A stretch of DNA of 46,970 bases, taken from the NCBI GenBank assembly GCA_028870275.1, contig JAGWPY010000140.1, positions 1 to 46,970 on the forward strand, written 5' to 3'. The notes beneath the pieces were generated by a model that worked only from the letters and a program-made list of their open reading frames with translations, was not told the origin of the DNA and ran no database searches. This document shows, piece after piece, positions 20,383 to 28,005 of the stretch (positions within the stretch are counted from its first letter, which is position 1; each line of letters opens with the position of its first letter). Origin of the DNA: Gammaproteobacteria bacterium. GTDB lineage: Bacteria; Pseudomonadota; Gammaproteobacteria; Steroidobacterales; Steroidobacteraceae. Position numbers and translations under genes: made by a program.

Positions 20383-21752
20383 GGGTCTCGGCCCAGGGCG
20401 CGCAGCAGCCCCTTCGCCTTCGCGCGCGTCTCCGCCAGTTCCCGTTCGGGCTGTGAGTCGGCGACGATGCCCGCGCCGGCGCGGAACGCCAGACGGGGCC
20501 CGTGGGTCGTGAAGGTGCGGATCAGGATGTTGAAATCGGCGCTGCCGTCGCGGTTCAGATAGCCTATCGAGCCGGTGTAGGCGCCGCGGCCTCCGCCCTC
20601 GAGCTCGGCGATGATCTGCATGCAGCGCACCTTCGGGCAGCCGGTGATCGTGCCGCCCGGGAATACGGCGCGCAGCGCCTCGACCGGCGAGACACCGGCG
20701 CGCAAACGGCCGCGCACGTTCGAGACGATGTGATGGACGTGGGCGTAGGTCTCGATGCTCATGAACTCGTCGACCTCGACCGTTCCACCGCGACAGACGC
20801 GGCCGAGATCGTTGCGTTCGAGATCGATCAGCATCACGTGTTCGGCCCGCTCCTTCTCGTCGCGCAACAGCGTGCTGACCAGTTCGGCGTCCGCTCGCGC
20901 CGTGGCGCCGCGCGGCCGGGTCCCGGCGATCGGCCGGGTCGAGACCCGGTCGCCGCGGATCGACAGCAACCGCTCGGGCGAGGAGCTCTGCACGGCGAAT
21001 TCGCCGTACCGCAACAGCGCCGCGAAGGGACTCGGGTTCGCCATGCGCAGCCGCTGGTACAGGGCGACCGGATCGAGCGGCTCGATGGCCGTTCCCGACC
21101 AACGACGCGAGAGATTGGTCTGATAGACCTCGCCAGCGGCCGTGTACTCGAGCGCCCGGCGCACGGCCTGCAGGAAGCGACCCGGATCCTCCTCCTCGAT
21201 CTCGACCGCGGGTAGCGGCGGGGCTGCGTCCGGCGGCTCCCCGAAGGCCGTCACGTCCGCCAGAAACTCCTCGAGCAGTCCTTCGAAGCCCTGCTCGGCG
21301 ATCAGCCATGCCCGTCCCCGGGAGCGATCGCGCAGCCAGGCCGCGGGCGCGCGAAACGCGAGCCCGACGAACGGATCCGGCGACTCGGGAAGGACGAGCC
21401 TGGGTTCGATCTCGGCGGCGAGTTCGTAACCCAGGTAGATCAGCCAGCCGCCGCGAAACGGCAAGGCATCGCCCGGCGGGTCGGCTTCCGGCGAGGCGGG
21501 CGGCGGGTCGGACAGGCTCAGCGCGCGCCAGCGGCGGTCGAGTTCGGCGAGGAACCCTTCGCCGGAACGATCCGCGGCGGTTGCGCACAGCACTTCGCCG
21601 GAACAGATCGGCAGGAGGTCGTAGCGCTCGCCCGCGACCGCGGTCTCGGTGACCGCGACGCTCTCCAGCAATCCCGGATATCGCTGCGGCCGCGCAGCGA
21701 CCAGCCGCGAAGGTTCAAACCTTGCGGAAAATGAGCGAACCGTTCGTGCCAC
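20379..21752 (-). CDS. pabB: Aminodeoxychorismate synthase component I (PabB), PIAGT variant
   Basis: This chorismate-using enzyme has 457 residues, the length of PabB rather than of longer TrpE. The N-terminal part has LLESVAVTE and RYDLLPICSGE. The catalytic domain shows QSSSPERLL, AEHVMLIDLERNDLGRVCR and AVFPGGTITGCPKVRCMQII. The key strand reads RPIAGTRPRG. E. coli PabB has PIKGT there, with a nucleophilic lysine, whereas anthranilate synthase has PIAGT. Direct coupling to pabC (ATGA overlap) argues for a role in p-aminobenzoate synthesis. The start is GTG 21752 and overlaps fabF by 38 bases; no better start is visible. No amidotransferase subunit (PabA) lies nearby. Confidence 0.88.
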   Translation of the reverse strand: MARTVRSFSARFEPSRLVAARPQRYPGLLESVAVTETAVAGERYDLLPICSGEVLCATAADRSGEGFLAELDRRWRALSLSDPPPASPEADPPGDALPFRGGWLIYLGYELAAEIEPRLVLPESPDPFVGLAFRAPAAWLRDRSRGRAWLIAEQGFEGLLEEFLADVTAFGEPPDAAPPLPAVEIEEEDPGRFLQAVRRALEYTAAGEVYQTNLSRRWSGTAIEPLDPVALYQRLRMANPSPFAALLRYGEFAVQSSSPERLLSIRGDRVSTRPIAGTRPRGATARADAELVSTLLRDEKERAEHVMLIDLERNDLGRVCRGGTVEVDEFMSIETYAHVHHIVSNVRGRLRAGVSPVEALRAVFPGGTITGCPKVRCMQIIAELEGGGRGAYTGSIGYLNRDGSADFNILIRTFTTHGPRLAFRAGAGIVADSQPERELAETRAKAKGLLRALGRDP

Positions 21753-22956
21753 CGAAGCCGAAGGAATTCGACAGCGCGCAATGCAGGGTCATGCGCCGCG
21801 CGACGTTCGGGACGTAGTCGAGGTCGCATCCCTCGCCGGGGGCATGCAGGTTGATCGTCGGCGGCGCGACCTGGTCGCGCAGCGCGAGCACCGAGAAGAT
21901 CGCCTCGACGGCACCGGCCGCGCCGAGCAGGTGGCCGGTCATCGATTTCGTCGAGCTGACCGCGAGCCGGTCGGCCGCGGCGCCGAAGGCGCGGCGAATC
22001 GCCGTGGTCTCGGCGCGGTCGCCGAGTTCGGTCGAGGTCGCGTGCGCGTTCACGTACTGGATCGCCTCTGGAGCCAGGGCCGCATCGGCGAGCGCCTTCA
22101 CCATCGCCTTGCGCGCGCCCTCGCCGCTCTCCGGCGGCGCGGTCATGTGGTAGGCGTCGCCGCTCATGCCGAAGCCGACGACCTCCGCGTAGATCGTCGC
22201 GCCGCGGGCCCTGGCGCGCTCGTATTCCTCGAGAACCATGGCCCCGGCCCCGTCGCCCATCACGAAGCCGTCGCGGTCCTTGTCCCAGGGGCGGCTCGCG
22301 CCACTCGGGTCATCGTTGCGCTGGGAGAGCGCCTTCGCCTGTGCGAAACCGCTCACACCGGTCGGACAGGTCGCCATCTCCGATCCGCCGGCGAGCATCG
22401 CGTCGGCCTCGCCGTACTGGATCAGCCGGGTCGCGAGACCAATGGCGTGGGTCGAGGTGGTGCAGGCCGTTGCGACCGCGAGGTTGGGGCCGGTCAGATT
22501 GAACTGCATCGAGAGGTGGCCGCTCACCAGATTGATGATGCTGCCGGGGATGAAGAACGGCGAGACCTTCTTGGGAGAATGCGTCTCGAGATACTTGTCG
22601 TAGGTCTGCTCGATCGACTCGAGCCCGCCCATCCCCGAGCCCATCAGCACACCGACGCGATCGCTGTCGGCCTCGGACACCGTGAGGCCCGAATCGCGCA
22701 TCGCCTGGATGCCGGCGACGATCCCGTACTGCATGAACGCGTCCATGCGGCGCGCTTCCTTGGCGCTCAGATAGGGCTCGAGGTCGAGCCCGCGGATCTC
22801 GCCGCCGAAGTGCACCGGGAACGATGCGGTATCGAACCGCGTGGTCCGGGTGATACCGCTGCGGCCCTCGAGAATCGCCGCCCACGCCGTAGCGATGTCG
22901 TTACCGACCGGCGAGACGATCCCGAGGCCGGTCACGACGACGCGCCGCTTGCTCAA
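21715..22956 (-). CDS. fabF: Beta-ketoacyl-ACP synthase II
   Basis: FabF condenses malonyl-ACP with a growing acyl-ACP in fatty acid elongation. The 413 residues match the family. The catalytic triad is visible: Cys165 in VATACTTSTHAIG, His305 in VNAHATSTELGD and His342 in STKSMTGHLLGAAG. The glycine-rich end NSFGFGGTNGSLIF is also present. It follows acpP after 42 bases, in the standard fabD-fabG-acpP-fabF order. The 3' end overlaps the pabB start region. Confidence 0.97.
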   Translation of the reverse strand: MSKRRVVVTGLGIVSPVGNDIATAWAAILEGRSGITRTTRFDTASFPVHFGGEIRGLDLEPYLSAKEARRMDAFMQYGIVAGIQAMRDSGLTVSEADSDRVGVLMGSGMGGLESIEQTYDKYLETHSPKKVSPFFIPGSIINLVSGHLSMQFNLTGPNLAVATACTTSTHAIGLATRLIQYGEADAMLAGGSEMATCPTGVSGFAQAKALSQRNDDPSGASRPWDKDRDGFVMGDGAGAMVLEEYERARARGATIYAEVVGFGMSGDAYHMTAPPESGEGARKAMVKALADAALAPEAIQYVNAHATSTELGDRAETTAIRRAFGAAADRLAVSSTKSMTGHLLGAAGAVEAIFSVLALRDQVAPPTINLHAPGEGCDLDYVPNVARRMTLHCALSNSFGFGGTNGSLIFRKV

Positions 22957-22998
22957 GGCTCACTCCTGATGAAACGCCGCCCGACGCGCAAAGCCGCC

Positions 22999-23241
22999 TC
23001 AGGCCTTGGACTTGTGCGAGGTGATGTAGTCGATGGCCTGCTGAACGGTGGTGATCTTCTCGGCATCCTCGTCCGGGATCTCGGTCTCGAACTCTTCCTC
23101 GAGCGCCATGACCAGCTCGACGGTGTCCAGCGAGTCCGCGCCCAGATCGTCGACGAACGAGGCGTCGTTGGTCACTTCTTCTTCCTTGACGCCCAGCTGT
23201 TCGGCCACGATCTTCTTAACTTGCTGCTCGACAGTGCTCAT
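22999..23241 (-). CDS. acpP: Acyl carrier protein
   Basis: The 80-residue acidic protein carries acyl chains on 4'-phosphopantetheine during lipid synthesis. The attachment site is Ser37 in [19 protein letters not shown]. The ribosome site AGAGGA lies before the ATG at 23241. A 142-base spacer with a good -10 box separates it from fabG, as fits a protein needed in large amounts. Confidence 0.98.
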   Translation of the reverse strand: MSTVEQQVKKIVAEQLGVKEEEVTNDASFVDDLGADSLDTVELVMALEEEFETEIPDEDAEKITTVQQAIDYITSHKSKA

Positions 23242-23278
23242 CGCTATGGTGTCCTCTCGGAATTTACCTGTTATGACA

Positions 23279-23296
23279 CGGCGTCGCAGGACGCCG
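23279..23296 (-). promoter_or_regulatory. Hairpin in the acpP leader
   Basis: CGGCGTC, a four-base loop and GACGCCG form a perfect 7-bp stem. It lies in the predicted acpP leader, about 40 bases before the ATG. There is no T-run after it on the minus strand, so it is not a standard terminator; it may stabilise the acpP message. Confidence 0.4.
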
Positions 23297-23332
23297 AGTT
23301 CCGGCCAGCCCCCACTTGCGGGCAGGGCGCGT

Positions 23333-23338
23333 ATTTTA
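23333..23338 (-). promoter_or_regulatory. -10 element of a probable acpP promoter
   Basis: On the minus strand TAAAAT (five of six with consensus) occurs in the fabG-acpP spacer within CCCTTAAAATACGC. The -35 region 17 bases upstream is poor. The leader would be about 85 nt and contain the 23279-23296 hairpin. Confidence 0.45.
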
Positions 23339-23383
23339 AGGGAACGCGGTCGCGCCGGCTACCAGAGACTCGACGGCCGGCAT

Positions 23384-24124
23384 TCAGGGCATGTACATGC
23401 CGCCGTTGACGTGGATCGTCTCGCCGGTTACGTAGGCGGCGGCCGGCGAGGCGAGAAAGCCCACCGCGGCCGCGACGTCCTCGGGAAGACCGAGCCGGCC
23501 CAGGGGGATCTGCGCGTCGAGCACCGCGCGCTGCTCGGCGGCGAGGGCGCGGGTCATGTCGGTGTCGATGAAGCCCGGCGCGACCACGTTGACCGTGATG
23601 CCGCGCGAACCGACCTCGCGCGCGAGCGACTTCGAAAAGCCGATCATGCCCGCCTTGGCGGCCGCGTAGTTCGCCTGGCCGGGATTGCCGGTCAGCCCGA
23701 CCACCGAAGCGATGCTGACGATGCGACCCTTGCGCGCCTTCATCATCCCGCGCAACACCGCCTTGGACAGCCGGAACACCGAGGCGAGGTTCGTCTGGAT
23801 CACCGCGTCCCAGTCCTCGGGCTTCATGCGCAACAGGAGCGTGTCGCGGGTGATGCCGGCGTTGTTGACCAGGATCGTGACCGCGCCTTCGCGCGCCTCG
23901 ATATCGGCGAGCAGCGCCTCGATCGAGGCCGGATCGGCGACGTCGAGCACCGCGCCCCGCCCGCCGTGACCGGAGAGGGCTGCGCCGATCGACTCGGCGC
24001 CGGCGGCGGTGGTCGCGGTTCCGATCACCCGCGCACCCTGTCGGGCGAGATGCGCGGCGATCGCGGCGCCGATGCCGCGCGAAGCGCCGGTCACCAGCGC
24101 GACTTCCCCTGTGAGCGTGGACAT
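23384..24124 (-). CDS. fabG: 3-oxoacyl-ACP reductase
   Basis: This NADPH-dependent short-chain dehydrogenase reduces 3-oxoacyl-ACP. The 246 residues carry the cofactor motif TGASRGIGAAIA (about 12-23), LVNNAGITRD, and the catalytic Ser140, Tyr153 and Lys157 in the SIASVVG and ANYAAAKAG segments. It follows fabD by 21 bases and precedes acpP, the usual order, so the FabG role is much more likely than another SDR function. Confidence 0.97.
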   Translation of the reverse strand: MSTLTGEVALVTGASRGIGAAIAAHLARQGARVIGTATTAAGAESIGAALSGHGGRGAVLDVADPASIEALLADIEAREGAVTILVNNAGITRDTLLLRMKPEDWDAVIQTNLASVFRLSKAVLRGMMKARKGRIVSIASVVGLTGNPGQANYAAAKAGMIGFSKSLAREVGSRGITVNVVAPGFIDTDMTRALAAEQRAVLDAQIPLGRLGLPEDVAAAVGFLASPAAAYVTGETIHVNGGMYMP

Positions 24125-24145
24125 TGGCGGATACCTCTGGCGACT

Positions 24146-25090
24146 TCAGACCGCTTGCGCGGCGAGCAACGCCTCTTCGATCGACTTCGGATCCTCGAGC
24201 GAGATCATCTTCAAATCGCGGTTCTTGTCGATCCGTCGATTCAGGCTGCCGAGCACCTTGCCCGGTCCGCACTCGACGATGACGGTCGCGCCGGCGCCGA
24301 TGATGGTGCGCACGGTCGCGGCCCAATAGACCGGCGTGCGCAGCTGTTTGACCAGCGCCGCGCGGATCTCGTCCGGCCGACGGTGCTGCTTGACGTCCAC
24401 GCCGTAGACCGCCACGTCCTGGGGCGAGAGGACCTGGACCTCGGCGAGCCGCTCCCCGAGGCGCGCCGCGGCCGGGGCCATCAGCGAGCTGTGCGCCGGG
24501 ACGCTGATCGGCAGCATGACCGCGCGCTTCGCTCCGCGCGCCGTCGCCGCCTCGACGGCGCGCGCGACCGCGCTTGCGCGTCCGGCGATGACCACCTGAC
24601 CCGGCGCGTTGAAATTCACCGCCTCGACGACTTCGCCCTGGGCCGCCTCGGCGCAGGCCGCCTCGACGTCGCTGTCCTCCAGCCCGAGGATCGCGGCCAT
24701 CGCGCCCTCCCCCTGCGGCACGGCCTCCTGCATGGCCTGGGCACGGAACCTGACCAGCGCGACCGCGTCCCGGAACTCGAGGCTGCCGGCGGCGACCAGC
24801 GCCGAGAACTCGCCGAGGCTGTGCCCGGCCATCGCTTTCGGAACGGGACCGCCGAGCGAGCGCCAGATCCGGTAGGTCGCCACGGCCGCCGTCAGCATCG
24901 CCGGCTGCGTGACCTCGGTGGCGTTCAGCGCCTCCGCCGGTCCGTCGCGGCAGATGGCCCAGAGATCGTAGCCGAGGACCTCGGAGGCCTCGGCGAAGGT
25001 ACGGCCGACCTGCGCGTGCGCGGCGGCGAGTCCGGCCATCATGCCGACCGACTGGGATCCCTGGCCGGGAAAGGTGAATGCGAGTGACAT
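24146..25090 (-). CDS. fabD: Malonyl-CoA:ACP transacylase
   Basis: FabD loads malonate onto ACP. The 314 residues have FTFPGQGSQSVGM at the N-terminus, the nucleophile Ser91 in AGHSLGEFSALVAAG, and the catalytic His in ISVPAHSSLM. In many relatives plsX and fabH precede it; here a rhombosortase gene does. A perfect TATAAT lies inside the end of that gene, giving fabD a likely promoter of its own with a leader of about 50 nt. Confidence 0.97.
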   Translation of the reverse strand: MSLAFTFPGQGSQSVGMMAGLAAAHAQVGRTFAEASEVLGYDLWAICRDGPAEALNATEVTQPAMLTAAVATYRIWRSLGGPVPKAMAGHSLGEFSALVAAGSLEFRDAVALVRFRAQAMQEAVPQGEGAMAAILGLEDSDVEAACAEAAQGEVVEAVNFNAPGQVVIAGRASAVARAVEAATARGAKRAVMLPISVPAHSSLMAPAAARLGERLAEVQVLSPQDVAVYGVDVKQHRRPDEIRAALVKQLRTPVYWAATVRTIIGAGATVIVECGPGKVLGSLNRRIDKNRDLKMISLEDPKSIEEALLAAQAV

Positions 25091-25124
25091 GCGCTGCGGG
25101 TCTCCAGGACGGCCCTGGACGTTC

Positions 25125-25769
25125 TCAGGACCTTTGGCTCGGGCGGATTATAGCCGTCCAGGCGCAGAGTGCAGCCCCGACGATCGCGCCGGCGAGCGCA
25201 CCATAGAGGTGCGCATCGACCACGATCAGAGGCGCGGCGTGTCCGGTGGCTTGCGCATACTGCTCGTGCGCGAGCTTGACCACGAGGACCACGACCAGGA
25301 TCCAGCGCTCCCAGGCGCGCTCGACGAATCGGCGCACGGTGCCGGCGGCGACCGCTCCGTGCAGCACGCCCGAGGAACCGAGATACCAGTCGACGCGCGG
25401 ACTGAGCCACCACAGTCCGCTGCCGATCGCCAGCGCCGAGGCGCAGACGATCGCCAGCCACTCGACGCCGTCATAGGCATCGGCGAACAGCGCCCAGACG
25501 AGCACCAACCCGAGACCGTCGAGCAACAGGTGATGCGCGTCGAGATGCACGAGGTGCGCGGTCAGGAGCCGCCACCACTGTCCCTCGCCGAGCGCGGCGC
25601 GATCGTAACGCAGAGCGAGTCGGGCGGAGTCGCCGAACGCCGACAACAGCACCAGCGCGCCGAGCAGCGCGAGCAACCAAATCCAGCGGCCGCGGTCCCA
25701 CTGCAACGAGGCGAGGATCGCCCCGCCGCGGCGCGAACGGTCCGGCTCAGGCCGTATTTTTGATATCAT
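25125..25769 (-). CDS. rrtA: Rhombosortase (rhomboid-family protease for GlyGly-CTERM proteins)
   Basis: This 214-residue membrane protein is a short rhomboid-type serine protease. The catalytic serine is in the rhombosortase motif [11 protein letters not shown] (Ser133) and the histidine is His187 in [16 protein letters not shown]. The helix [21 protein letters not shown] is the family's conserved first-loop region. Five or six transmembrane helices are evident. Rhombosortases remove the GlyGly-CTERM anchor of proteins that travel by T2SS; the divergent neighbour is gspG, which fits. No GlyGly-CTERM protein is in the window. The start at ATG 25769 leaves 25 bases to gspG. The longer track start at 26048 would run through gspG in antisense. 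Confidence 0.85.
   Translation of the reverse strand: MISKIRPEPDRSRRGGAILASLQWDRGRWIWLLALLGALVLLSAFGDSARLALRYDRAALGEGQWWRLLTAHLVHLDAHHLLLDGLGLVLVWALFADAYDGVEWLAIVCASALAIGSGLWWLSPRVDWYLGSSGVLHGAVAAGTVRRFVERAWERWILVVVLVVKLAHEQYAQATGHAAPLIVVDAHLYGALAGAIVGAALCAWTAIIRPSQRS
25147..25152 (-). promoter_or_regulatory. Consensus -10 (TATAAT) upstream of fabD
   Basis: On the minus strand TATAAT matches the consensus exactly and lies within the last codons of the rhombosortase gene (Thr-Ala-Ile-Ile). It depends on the Ile codon ATA, rare in GC-rich genomes. The -35 region is weak. Transcription would start near 25140. Confidence 0.5.
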
Positions 25770-25794
25770 GCGGTCACTTTCCCGAGGATCCATC

Positions 25795-26229
25795 ATGCGC
25801 AATCGCTCACGCGGATTCACTCTGATCGAGATCATGGTCGTCGTGGTGATCCTCGCGGTCCTCGGCGCGCTGGTGGTGCCGAAGATCCTCTCCAACGTCG
25901 ACAAGGCGCGCGTCACCCGCGCGGCGAGCGACATCCGCGCGATCGAGACCGCGCTCGACCTGTACCGGCTCGATAATTTCAAATACCCGACCACGGAACA
26001 AGGCCTCGAGGCTCTGGTGAGGAAACCGGCCGATCCGACGCTCACCAATTACCGCGAGGGCGGCTACCTCAAGGCGGTGCCCAAGGACCCCTGGGGCAAC
26101 CCCTACCACTACACCAGTCCGGGCGCCGACGGCCGGGACTATGACATCATCTCGTATGGCCGCGACGGCAAACCCGGCGGCGAGGGTTACGACGCGGACA
26201 TCAGCAGCTCCTCGCTCGACCAGAACTAG
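25795..26229 (+). CDS. gspG: T2SS major pseudopilin GspG
   Basis: GspG is the main subunit of the periplasmic pseudopilus. The 144-residue precursor starts [19 protein letters not shown], with the prepilin-peptidase site after Gly and Glu at +5. The C-terminal half has the family pattern [28 protein letters not shown] and the calcium-binding end [17 protein letters not shown]. The ATG at 25795 was chosen over the track's 25768 because GAGGA precedes it and the shorter leader peptide is typical. It opens the gspGHIJKLMN operon; gspC, D, E and F are not upstream. Confidence 0.97.
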   Translation: MRNRSRGFTLIEIMVVVVILAVLGALVVPKILSNVDKARVTRAASDIRAIETALDLYRLDNFKYPTTEQGLEALVRKPADPTLTNYREGGYLKAVPKDPWGNPYHYTSPGADGRDYDIISYGRDGKPGGEGYDADISSSSLDQN

Positions 26230-26261
26230 GCGCAACGCGCCGCGACGGTGCGAGCTCCGGC

Positions 26262-26801
26262 ATGCGCAGTCGCGGCTTCACGCTGATAGAGATCCTGGTC
26301 GTGCTGGTGATCATGGCGGTCGTGATCTCGATCGCCGTGTTGTCCATCAACGTGGCGGGCCGCGACACGCAACTCGACCAGGAGAGCCGCCGGATCGTGG
26401 GACTGCTCGACCTGCTGCACCAGAAGGCCCTGCTCGAGGGCCGGGACTTCGGGCTCCTGGTCGAGCCGCGCGGTTACCGCTTCCTGGTCTATGACACGCT
26501 GCGCGAACAATGGATGCCGTTCGACCAGGACCCGCAGTTCCGGCCACGTTCCCTGCCCGCGGGGCTCGGCTTCCGCCTCGAGCTCGACGGCCGCCAGATC
26601 GTCCTGAAGACGCCCGACCCGAAGCTTCGGGGCGATGTCGCGCCCGCGCCCCCGCAGATCGCGATCGCGGCCAGCGGCGAGGGGACGCCGTTCCGCCTGA
26701 CGATCGAGCGCGACTCGAGCGGCGCGACCGCGGTGATGAGCGGCGATGCGTTCGGCGACACCCGCCTGGGCGACGCCTCGGCGGCGTCGCGCGCCTCGTG
26801 A
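26262..26801 (+). CDS. gspH: T2SS minor pseudopilin GspH
   Basis: GspH is a minor pseudopilin that connects the tip complex and the GspG shaft. The 179 residues start [21 protein letters not shown], with the peptidase site and Glu+5. The remainder is a beta-rich globular domain with GLLDLLHQKALLEGRDFGLL and GYRFLVYDTLREQWMPF, typical of GspH. It follows gspG by 32 bases, and its stop overlaps the gspI GTG. Confidence 0.93.
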   Translation: MRSRGFTLIEILVVLVIMAVVISIAVLSINVAGRDTQLDQESRRIVGLLDLLHQKALLEGRDFGLLVEPRGYRFLVYDTLREQWMPFDQDPQFRPRSLPAGLGFRLELDGRQIVLKTPDPKLRGDVAPAPPQIAIAASGEGTPFRLTIERDSSGATAVMSGDAFGDTRLGDASAASRAS

Positions 26802-27340
26802 ATCGCACGCCGCGCCTCCGCCACGTCAATCCGGCCGGCGGCTTCACGCTGGTCGAGGTGCTGGTGGCGCTCACCATCGTCGCGCTCGGACTCGCCGCGC
26901 TCATGACCACGATCGCCGGCGCGGCGCGGACCAGCGGCTATCTGCGCGAGAAGACCCTCGCGGAATGGATCGCGATGAACCGCATCACGCAGGTGCGCCT
27001 CGGCCTGCAGACCTCCGGCGAGAGCCAGGACAAGGGACAACTGCGTTACGCGGGGCGCGACTGGCACTACGACACGCGCTACTTCAACACCAGCATCAAT
27101 TCGATGCGCCGGGTGGTCGTGCGCGTCTGGGCCGGCAAGCCGGATGCCAAGGGCAATCCGCTCGCCGAGGCCATCGGCTTCGTCGGCACGCAGATCGCCC
27201 CGCCGGGCAGCTCGGACCTGTACGACTGGACGACCGGTGCGGTGCCGCTCGGCGCGACCCAGACCGGCGCCGCGGGCAACACGACACCGATCCAGAACGC
27301 GCAACCGATCACGGGTTCGGGCACGAAGAGCGGACCATGA
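26798..27340 (+). CDS. gspI: T2SS minor pseudopilin GspI
   Basis: GspI nucleates the pseudopilus tip with GspJ and GspK. The start is GTG in a GTGA overlap with gspH. The leader ends PAGG|FTLVEVLVALTIVALGL, with Glu+5. The family segment EKTLAEWIAMNRITQVRL follows at about 52-70. At 180 residues it is longer than the usual 120-130. The extra part is a C-terminal tail of about 50 residues rich in Gly, Thr, Gln and Pro (GATQTGAAGNTTPIQ). Its stop overlaps the gspJ ATG. Confidence 0.92.
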   Translation: MNRTPRLRHVNPAGGFTLVEVLVALTIVALGLAALMTTIAGAARTSGYLREKTLAEWIAMNRITQVRLGLQTSGESQDKGQLRYAGRDWHYDTRYFNTSINSMRRVVVRVWAGKPDAKGNPLAEAIGFVGTQIAPPGSSDLYDWTTGAVPLGATQTGAAGNTTPIQNAQPITGSGTKSGP

Positions 27341-28005
27341 AGTCGCGGGGCTTCACGCTGATCGAGATGCTGGTCGCCCTGCTGATCCTCGGGATCCTCT
27401 CGGCGCTCGCCTACGGGACCTACCGCGAGGCGCGGATCTCGGCGCAGCAGACCGAGAAGAGTCTGAAGCGCACCCGTGAAATCGAGTTCGGCCTGAGAGT
27501 GATGGTGCAGGACTTCGCCGAGATCGCGCCGCGGCCGATCCGCGATCCGCTCGGCCAGGCGAGACTGCCGGCGCTCGCCGGCGGCGCGGGGGCGGCAACC
27601 TTCGACCTCTCCTCCGGCGGCGACTCGGGGGATGCGAGCTCGGCGCTCGGCGCCGGCCCGCCTCTGGTCGAGTTCACGCGCGCCGGATGGTCGAATACCG
27701 CCGGCGAGCAGCGCAGCACCCTGCAGCGCGTCGCCTATCAACTGGTCGGCACGGTGTTGAAGCGCGCCTATTACGTGGTGCTCGACCCGACCACGGCCGA
27801 CCAACCCGTGGTCCAGGACCTGCTCACCGGCGTCAAGAGCGTGCGCATCCAGTATCTCGACCAGAGTCAGAACTGGGTGAGCGAGTGGCCGCCCGCGGCG
27901 CTGCCCGCGGTGACCCGGCTCGCGGTGCGACCGGCCGCGGTGGAGATCGTGATCACCTTCAGCGACTGGGGCGAAGTGCGCCGTCTGGTCGAGGTGGCCG
28001 GATGA
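27337..28005 (+). CDS. gspJ: T2SS minor pseudopilin GspJ
   Basis: This tip pseudopilin has 222 residues. It begins [21 protein letters not shown], with the peptidase site and Glu+5. The globular domain contains LRVMVQDFAEIAPRPIRD, LVEFTRAGWSNTAGEQRS and VRIQYLDQSQNWVSEWPP, all characteristic of GspJ. ATGA overlaps join it to gspI before and gspK after. Confidence 0.95.
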   Translation: MKSRGFTLIEMLVALLILGILSALAYGTYREARISAQQTEKSLKRTREIEFGLRVMVQDFAEIAPRPIRDPLGQARLPALAGGAGAATFDLSSGGDSGDASSALGAGPPLVEFTRAGWSNTAGEQRSTLQRVAYQLVGTVLKRAYYVVLDPTTADQPVVQDLLTGVKSVRIQYLDQSQNWVSEWPPAALPAVTRLAVRPAAVEIVITFSDWGEVRRLVEVAG

